Of a stretch of DNA of 64,000 nt, positions 57,959 through 64,000 are shown piece after piece. The stretch covers positions 682,001 to 746,000 of the forward strand of contig JABYQQ010000010.1 in assembly GCA_022605405.1 (NCBI GenBank), in the 5' to 3' direction. The position numbers and the translations under genes are program-made. Source of the DNA: Earliella scabrosa. Taxonomy: Eukaryota > Basidiomycota > Agaricomycetes > Polyporales > Polyporaceae. The notes beneath the pieces are model-generated. The model saw only the letters and a program-made list of their open reading frames with translations, was not told where the DNA came from and made no database searches. Within the stretch, counting starts at the first letter, position 1. The number at the start of each line of letters is the position of its first letter.

Positions 57959-60488
57959 TCACTGATTCTTGCAATCAGTCTTATGCTCGGCCCAATGCTT
58001 CTTCTGACACTGGCCGTCGCAATACCTGCAGCGGAGTCAGCAATGATCGATGACGCTCAGAAGCCGCTTGCCTCGTCTTGCCACAACGGCCACACTTCCG
58101 CAACGCCGCGCTCGGATTCCCGCACCACGAGCACCGGTAGAGCTCAACGCTGTTCGTGCTGATCTTCGGGTGGCTGCAGTAGTGCGGCGCCGACTCGTCC
58201 TCGCCGTCGTCGAGCTTCATGTGGTCGAGCCACGCCGCGAGATCGTCATCCGCCTGCGTCGACGAGATCGGCTGCTGCTTGTCCGCGCGCGCGTCGAGCT
58301 CGTCGAAGCGCTTGATGAATGCGCCCCATTCCGCGACCGCCTTAGGGTACAGGTCGAGGATCATCTCGCGCGCGAGCCGCATCTGCGTCTTCTTGATCGT
58401 GTACCCAAGCGTCTTCATGAACTGGGAAGAGATGTCGAGCTTCCGCTTCGCAGCCTATTCGTCCACTGTGAGCTCTCCAGCTACAAATGCCGGAACAACC
58501 CAGGTACGCACCGATAGCTCGCGCAGGTCCTCGCTGAGCTCCGGCCCCTTGATTGCAATCGTCAAGATGATGTACCAGTTCACGATCGTCTGCATGTGCC
58601 TGTTGTCCGGCGGCGCCTCCGCCGTGAACGTCTTCGCGTCCTCCCAAGCCGACATCAAGAACGCGACGCCCTCCGCATGGCGGCTGTCCCCCACCTTCGC
58701 ATCCTGCAGGAACATCACGCCCAAGTCGCCCGCGTGCTCGACCGCGCGCCAGAGCATATAGTTGCGCACGAACGGCGTCACGTTCTTGCACTTCAACCCC
58801 TTCTTCACCGCGCGCAGGCCCTGCTCGTGGTCCGCGCCCATGCTGATCGCGTAGTACGCGTACGCCAGCTCCGGGTTCCGCTCCACCGCGCGCTGCCCGA
58901 GCGAGATCGCGTCCGGGATGCGCTGGCGGATGATGAAGAACTTGAGGTCGAGCACGTCCGCCATGTCGAGGTCCGCCGCCCCGCCGCGCGCCCGGAGCGC
59001 ACGCGCGCAGTGCGGCAGCGCGTCCGTCCACATCGTGAACGGGAGCCCGATGTCGATTGTCTCGCGGCGCCCGCCGGGGCCGTCTGTCTGGAACATGCCC
59101 TCGGCGATCGAGAACTCGGTACGCTGGATGAGCATCGCGAGCGTGCGCCCGAGCGCGTAGAGGTCGTGGTCCTGCGCGCAGCGCATCATCGCGCGCTGGT
59201 AGTCGCTCGTGCTCTTGAGCGTGAGCATCGTGTCGCACCTCTCGAGGCCGTAGTCCATCATCAGGTCGGAGAGGTTGTCCGGGAAGCGCCGCTGGACGGC
59301 CGCGATGAGCTTGTTTGGGTCGAAGTTTTGCCTGTCGGGCTCGGACTCGTTTGCGGTGAGGCGGATGAGCCCCCCGAGCGCCGTGCAGCGTGCGGTCAGG
59401 TTCATGCTCCGCAGGTATGAGACGAGAAGGGTCAGCATGGATGGTGTGGCCTTGCAGTCCTGCGGACAGTGTCGTGTTGCGCTCGATAGAAGACCCAGAG
59501 CGTGGTCAATCATGTAGTGGGACGCGAAGGGCTTCTGGACACCCTCGATGGTGGATTTGAGCACGGCACGGACTTGAATCTCCTTGACGAGGCCCGAGTC
59601 TGGCGGATCCTCGACGGAGAGAACGGCGCTTGTCGCATGTGCCATGGTGACCGTGGCGAGTTCGAGGACCTTTGCGTCTTCGGGGTGCGCTTGGATCAGA
59701 CGTACCAGCACGCCGTTCTTTCTCGCGATTTCGCGCCGAGCAACGACGCCGCCGTGGTGAGTAACGACAGTAAGGGCGTTCAGGGCCATATGGCGAGTCG
59801 ATTCGTAGTCAAGGAGAGGCATCACCTTCGAGAGCAGTCCTACACGCCTATTGTCAAAGCCCGGTCAGCAGACGGGACCATAGTATACGCACCTTCGTTG
59901 AAAAGCCTGTCCCTGAGGATCGCGTCCGCGCACATCTTGGCCCACACGCCGACGATCCCACCCATCAGTCTCTCGTTCCCTCTGCGCTGCGCGCCAATGT
60001 ACGCAGAGTCGAGCTTCTTGTAGATGTCGCTGAAATTCGTGTGCACCTTCTTCAGCCCACTGCGGGTGGTGAGATCTAGGATTGAGGCCGATCAGACTCC
60101 CTCACAGACGCGAGTATTATTGTGGTAGCTGGTGGAAATAGCAGCATGTATCCTCCAACGCGTTCTCCAATACGGTATACATGTCAAGGACACCGTCACG
60201 TACCGGGGAGGTGGAAGTAGTCGCATAGATACTCGACAATGATCTTCCAGTCGGCGCCATTCTCAATGTCCGCAAAAAAGCCGTCTGGGATGGCGAAAGA
60301 TGATGAAGCGTGCGAGGATCCAGACGCGGTTGAAGGGTTCCTGTTCCGTTGTCGTTGTCGTGCACCTCTCGCTCGTGGGCCAGGCATGTCGTGCAGCAGT
60401 TATTGGCGAGCGGAGGTGATAACGAGAGGTTGGACGCGTCTGGGCCGACGGACTTCGCGATTTTGTCTGTGGTCAGAAAGACGCCCAT
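57959..60488 (-). CDS. MYND zinc-finger / armadillo-like protein, apparent N-terminal frameshift
   Basis: Exons 60488-60204, 60075-59893, 59839-58512, 58454-58072 and 58025-57959, about 748 codons. The large middle exon is a helical armadillo-like region (RHMALNALTVVTHHGGVVAR, VMMDYGLERCD-type blocks, PELAYAYYAISMGADHEQGL). The C-terminus is a complete MYND finger: CSWCGNPSAALRKCGRCGKT, RYCDGQC, KKHWAEHKTDC. The last intron starts with GC (ACGAG|gcaagc). An apparent TAG at 58455-58457 is the end of the intron 58511-58455, not a stop. In exon 1 the frame that starts MGVFLTTDKIAK does not continue into the frame FADIENGADWKIIVEYLC; the exon is one base short of fitting, so a frameshift or error lies at about 60300-60340. 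Unless ATG 60387 is the true start, the gene is damaged. Function unknown. Confidence 0.82.
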
Positions 60489-60704
60489 TCTTATCTAATC
60501 TCATAAGCTCGGGTAGGAGATTAACCTTCTCTCCCACCATCCACAATGCGAGTCATCTCCTTCTCTCAGAGTCATCTCGTCGAGGCCAACAGGTGTCGTC
60601 GAAGGACCAATATAACTATAACGCGCGCAGAGTGCTGGTGAGTGCATTCGGATCTGGTCTCGCTGTTCCGGTTCTCGCGCTCATATCGCCCGCTCACAGT
60701 CAAA

Positions 60705-62062
60705 ATGCCCATCCTCGGCCTCGCTCCTGACCGCTACCCGACCAAGCCCGCTCACTTCGACATCGAGCGGGTGATCCGGCCCAACATCCTTTCGTTACAC
60801 CCATACCGGTGCGCGCGCGATGACTACTCTGAGGGCATTCTCCTAGACGCGAACGAGAACGCGCTCGGGCACTCCATCCCCTCTTCTGCCTCCCTCGAGC
60901 CCGAGATCCAGTCGACGCTTGGCCTCGACCTCCACCGCTACCCATCTCCTACTCACGACCCCATCAAGGCGCGGCTTGCTGAGCTGCGAGGGCTCCCGGA
61001 TACCGATCATGTCTTCCTCGGGGTCGGCTCCGATGAGGTGATTGACCTCCTCATCCGAGTGTGCGTTGCGCCGGGGACGGAGAAGATTCTCATCACGCCG
61101 CCCACGTACGGGATGTACTCGGTATGCGCTCAGGTCAACGATGTGGGGGTTGTGAAGGTGCCACTTGAGCTGAGCGGGGACGCAGGCGAGGGAGGGGAGA
61201 AGGGACGTTTTTCCCTCAAGGTCGACGAGGTGAGACCAATTGTCACTCTTTCGCGCGTGTTTAAGTTGACGCGTTGGGTATTTGTAGGTGAAGAAGGCAA
61301 TCACAGCAGATCCCTCGATCAAGCTCGTCTTTCTGTGCTCACCTGGGAACCCCACGGGCACCCTCATCTCGCTGTCGTCGATACGGGAAATCCTCGAGTA
61401 CGAGGATTTCAAGGGCATCGTCATTGTTGACGAGGCGTACATCGACTTCGCGGACGAGGAGGCGAGCGCGGTCTCGCTGATCAAGGAATACGCAAACCTT
61501 TGTGTGACACAGACGCTAAGCAAGAGCTTCGGCCTCGCTGCCATCCGGTACGTGTTCTCCGACTCCACGACAACTGCATGCGTGTTGACATATCACCGTG
61601 AACAGCTTAGGGATTGCATTCGCCCACCCTGCTCTTGTCCAGATCCTCATGAACACCAAGGCGCCGTATAACGTGTCTACGCCCACTGCGTCATTAGCAC
61701 TATCGGCTCTCTCACCAGAGGCCATCAGCCTGATGAAAGAGAAGGTGTCAACGCTCGTCAAGGGGCGCGACCAGTTGCTCCGTGGGCTGAAGGATCTGGC
61801 GCCGCTAGGGCTCGGGGCTGTCATCGGTGGGAACGACGCGAATTTCGTCATGGTCCCTGTGCTCGAGAAGAACGGAAGCGGCAAGCCCGATAACGTTCGC
61901 GCGCAGAAGATCTACAGGACGCTGGCCGAACACGAAGGCGTGGTCGTACGGTATCGTGGTGGGGAAGCCGGATGCGCTGGGTGCCTGCGGATTACGGTGG
62001 GCAGCGAGGAGGAGATCAAGGTTGTGCTTACGAAACTGGGTGAGCTGTTAAAGTCTCTGTAG
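60705..62062 (+). CDS. HIS5: Histidinol-phosphate aminotransferase
   Basis: Three exons (60705-61229, 61288-61547, 61606-62062), 413 residues. A PLP-dependent fold type I aminotransferase: LDANENALG near the N-terminus, GVGSDEVIDLLIR, TPPTYGMYSVCA, the CSPGNPTG loop, VIVDEAYIDFA, and the Schiff-base lysine in TQTLSKSFGLAAIRLGIAF. C-terminal GGNDANFVMVPV and an RYRGGEAGCAGCLRITVGS arginine region that binds the substrate carboxylate/phosphate. It catalyses imidazole acetol-phosphate plus glutamate to histidinol-phosphate in histidine synthesis (family knowledge). Slightly longer than bacterial HisC, as usual for fungi. Intact. Divergent from the MYND gene, with 216 bp between the starts. Confidence 0.95.
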
Positions 62063-62683
62063 ACTGGACGTGCTGTAGAAATCATGATGTAGACTTTGGC
62101 CGTTCAGCTGGCGCCGTACTGACACGCGCGAAGGACGACGGGTGAGAGTGTTCGGTCCCGTGGGGTGGGGGCCCTCCGGGGGCGCGTCGCTCGGTCAACG
62201 CGTTGTGTCACGTCACGGTCACAAGGTGGCAACGTGGGTCGACGCGCGAGTGCAAAGTGAAGGTTGCTCCACGCTGCTCCCTCCACGGAAGCGGGCTCCC
62301 CCAATGGACGCGGTCCCTTTGCTGCTGATAACAACGGGGCCTTTCAGGGCCTCTGGCACCCTCTGGCGTGTGCGCGGACACGGCCGCCTCATTTGCTGGA
62401 GTGGTGGCGTTGCTCATTCGTGCACCGAGGCGGCCTCGCAGCGGACTCGATCGACCTCCGCTGACATCATCTCCTCCCACCATTCTCTGTGGGCGTATCG
62501 TCCCGAATAGGATGTTTCTGAGAGATGACGTCTTGCTCGTCATCGGGACCGTGGTATATATACCTCGAACGTCGGGGGCCCTTGCCCAAATCACATCTCC
62601 ATCCCCAACTTTCCCCACTTTGTCACGACCCACCTACTGCTACGAATAATCTCCCCGCCTAGTTTCACGACTAATACTCCATA
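62063..62683. promoter_or_regulatory. Promoter region of the DUF5923-type gene
   Basis: 621 bp between the HIS5 stop and the next start. TATATATA at 62555-62562, 122 bp before the ATG, is a good TATA box, unusual among the GC-rich promoters in this window. No gene. Confidence 0.5.
62555..62562 (+). promoter_or_regulatory. TATA box
   Basis: TATATATA, 122 bp upstream of the DUF5923-type start codon. Confidence 0.5.
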
Positions 62684-63982
62684 ATGTCTCTCCCTCAAGC
62701 TCAGAAAGATGTTGGTGACAAGCCGGCCAAGGTACGTCTTGCCTTCCCCTCTCTGTCACTCTCTTTCGGCGTGCTAACAACAGGTGGTGTAGATGTCCGT
62801 CGTTGAGCCCGTCGACAAGCAGACTCAGGCGGCGGACGTCGACCGCAAGCTTCGCTTCTACGGTGTCATCAAGGCGTTCAGCGAGTCCCGCATGCCCTCC
62901 AATGCGCAAATCGACAAGTTCCTCAACTACGTTCTCCAACACTCCCCCGTCGACACCCACGAACTCTCCCCCGACGGCCAGCGTCTCATTCAGGACACTC
63001 GCGATATCATAGAGACCGCCCGCACTATGGTTCAGCAAAAGAACGCCGACGAGCTCTTCCAGAACTTCATCTGGCACACGCGCGACGTCGACGTTGACCA
63101 GGCGAAGAAGGACCCGAATGAGGTGGTCCCCGTCGACAAGGAGAAGGCCAAGAACGACGGTCAAGAGGCCGTTCAACATCTCCGCACCCTCCTCTCCCTC
63201 GTCCTCACGAACGCCGAAGTCCGCAAGCTCCTCACCGACTTCTCCGTGATCGGCCGCGACATTCTCGCACGCACCGCGAGCAAGGTCGCCGAAAAGGCTC
63301 GTCCAGACGAGGAACGTCTTCGCCGCATCGACGAGTCGGCGCCCCACGACCAGTTCGTCACCGAGGGCGGCCGCCTGGTTGGTCCCGATGAGACTCCGGT
63401 GGGTATATGCGCCCTATTTGCTGCGTATTGATGCTAACAGTCCTTCAGGTGCTTGAGGCTCGCATTCCGGGTACCGGTACGACGGTCGCTCAGCATCCCC
63501 GTGAAGAGTTGGGTCACGGCGCACAGGTCACGAAGGAGAACGGCGAGGTTCAGAGTGGCGCATCGGCCATCAACGAGGCGCAGGAACGCAAGGATGCTAC
63601 GATCGAGCGTGCGAAGGTGAGTTCAGTGTTCTCGTGGTGCTCGTTGGTTTTCTAAGTTCGGTTTATCAGGTCGAGACTCAGCGTCAGAAGGGCGATCTCA
63701 ACAACGTCGTCGGGGGTGATATCGTACCCGAGGATCGTGCGGACGCTGAGGCTAAGAAGTCGGGTCTCATGGGCAAGCTTCGCGGTGTCAGGGTGCGTTG
63801 ATTGTCTACCGTGTAACGCTATTCGTCTCACCGGGTCCGTCTTATAGGACAACCTAACCGACAGAGTTCCGCAGGAGCACAAGGACCGTGCCAATGAACA
63901 TTACGATAACGCTAAGCGCGTTCTGACAGAGGACTACTTCCCTGAGGAGCGCCGTGATCAGTTCATTTACCGTGGCAAGAAG
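62684..63982 (+). CDS. DUF5923-type protein, 5' part (runs off the window)
   Basis: Exons 62684-62731, 62793-63398, 63449-63616, 63670-63792 and 63848-63982, then an intron donor (gtaggac) at the right edge; 360 residues visible. It starts MSLPQAQKDVGDKPAK. A helical, highly charged protein: RKLRFYGVIKAFSESRMPSN, TRDIIETARTMVQQKN, HLRTLLSLVLTNAEVRKLL, FSVIGRDILARTASKVAEKA and, at the edge, DNLTDRVPQEHKDRANEHYD and TEDYFPEERRDQFIYRGKK. This matches the large conserved fungal family carrying DUF5923, of unknown function, whose members usually exceed 700 residues. A TATA-box promoter suggests inducible expression (inference). Confidence 0.85.
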
Positions 63983-64000
63983 GTAGGACGCCGCGGTATG

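Noticed and set aside
58455..58457. In-frame TAG in the MYND/armadillo gene after AGELTVDE
   Set aside because: It is the acceptor of a 57-nt intron (donor gtgcgt at 58511-58506); splicing joins CTATCG to GCTGCG in frame and restores the family sequence.
58342..59420. Long ORFs on both strands (298 and 274 codons) rich in Arg/Ala/His
   Set aside because: GC-rich codon shadows of the MYND/armadillo gene.
1..64000. CRISPR array, rRNA or bacterial operon signals
   Set aside because: None seen; spliceosomal introns throughout make this a fungal nuclear sequence.

Overview
The window is nuclear DNA of a filamentous basidiomycete, most likely an Agaricomycete of the polypore type (inference). The grounds are dense short introns of about 50-60 nt with GT/AG borders in nearly every gene, several very small exons, and protein families typical of Agaricomycetes: DUF6534 seven-helix proteins, UstYa-like proteins, MYND/armadillo proteins, F-box/LRR proteins and trichodiene-oxygenase-like P450s. 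Exon models were built by hand from both strands. Most close with consistent phases; uncertain boundaries are stated in the entries.

Layout. 0-6.3 kb: a secreted CBM19-like protein (-), ribosomal protein S26 (+), a UstYa-like protein (-) and cytochrome P450 copy 1 (-). 6.7-7.2 kb: a 0.5 kb MITE-like element with 41-bp inverted ends. 7.4-13.3 kb: two 16-exon DUF6534 seven-helix genes (one -, one +) on either side of a tiny gene for a secreted precursor with a Kex2 (KR) site. 14-22.6 kb: a double PARP-type zinc finger protein (-), the histone chaperone HIR1 (+), a JTB-like membrane protein (+) and a secreted expansin-like barrel protein (+). 23.5-27.8 kb: P450 copy 2, intact, and P450 copy 3, broken by one in-frame TGA.

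28.7-52.5 kb is dominated by a family of C2H2 zinc-finger plus C-terminal RING proteins: one gene on + and six on -. They share a layout in which an intron falls just before the first His of most fingers and another splits the RING. One copy has no RING. An F-box protein lies within the array. Between its first and second members sits the reductive iron uptake pair: ferroxidase FET3 (-) and iron permease FTR1 (+), transcribed divergently from an 850-bp promoter carrying ATCWGATAA-type GATA sites expected for iron-repressed genes.

52.9-64 kb: a DUF4336 metallo-beta-lactamase-fold protein, two small single-PAH (Sin3-like) proteins flanking the Fe-S assembly WD40 protein CIA1, a MYND/armadillo protein with an apparent N-terminal frameshift, histidinol-phosphate aminotransferase, and the 5' part of a DUF5923-type gene running off the right edge.

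The strongest candidates for something new are the zinc-finger/RING array, the Kex2-type peptide gene between two paralogous seven-helix genes, the 9-12 nt exons (two of which each carry one zinc-binding Cys), and the repeated use of GC-AG introns.
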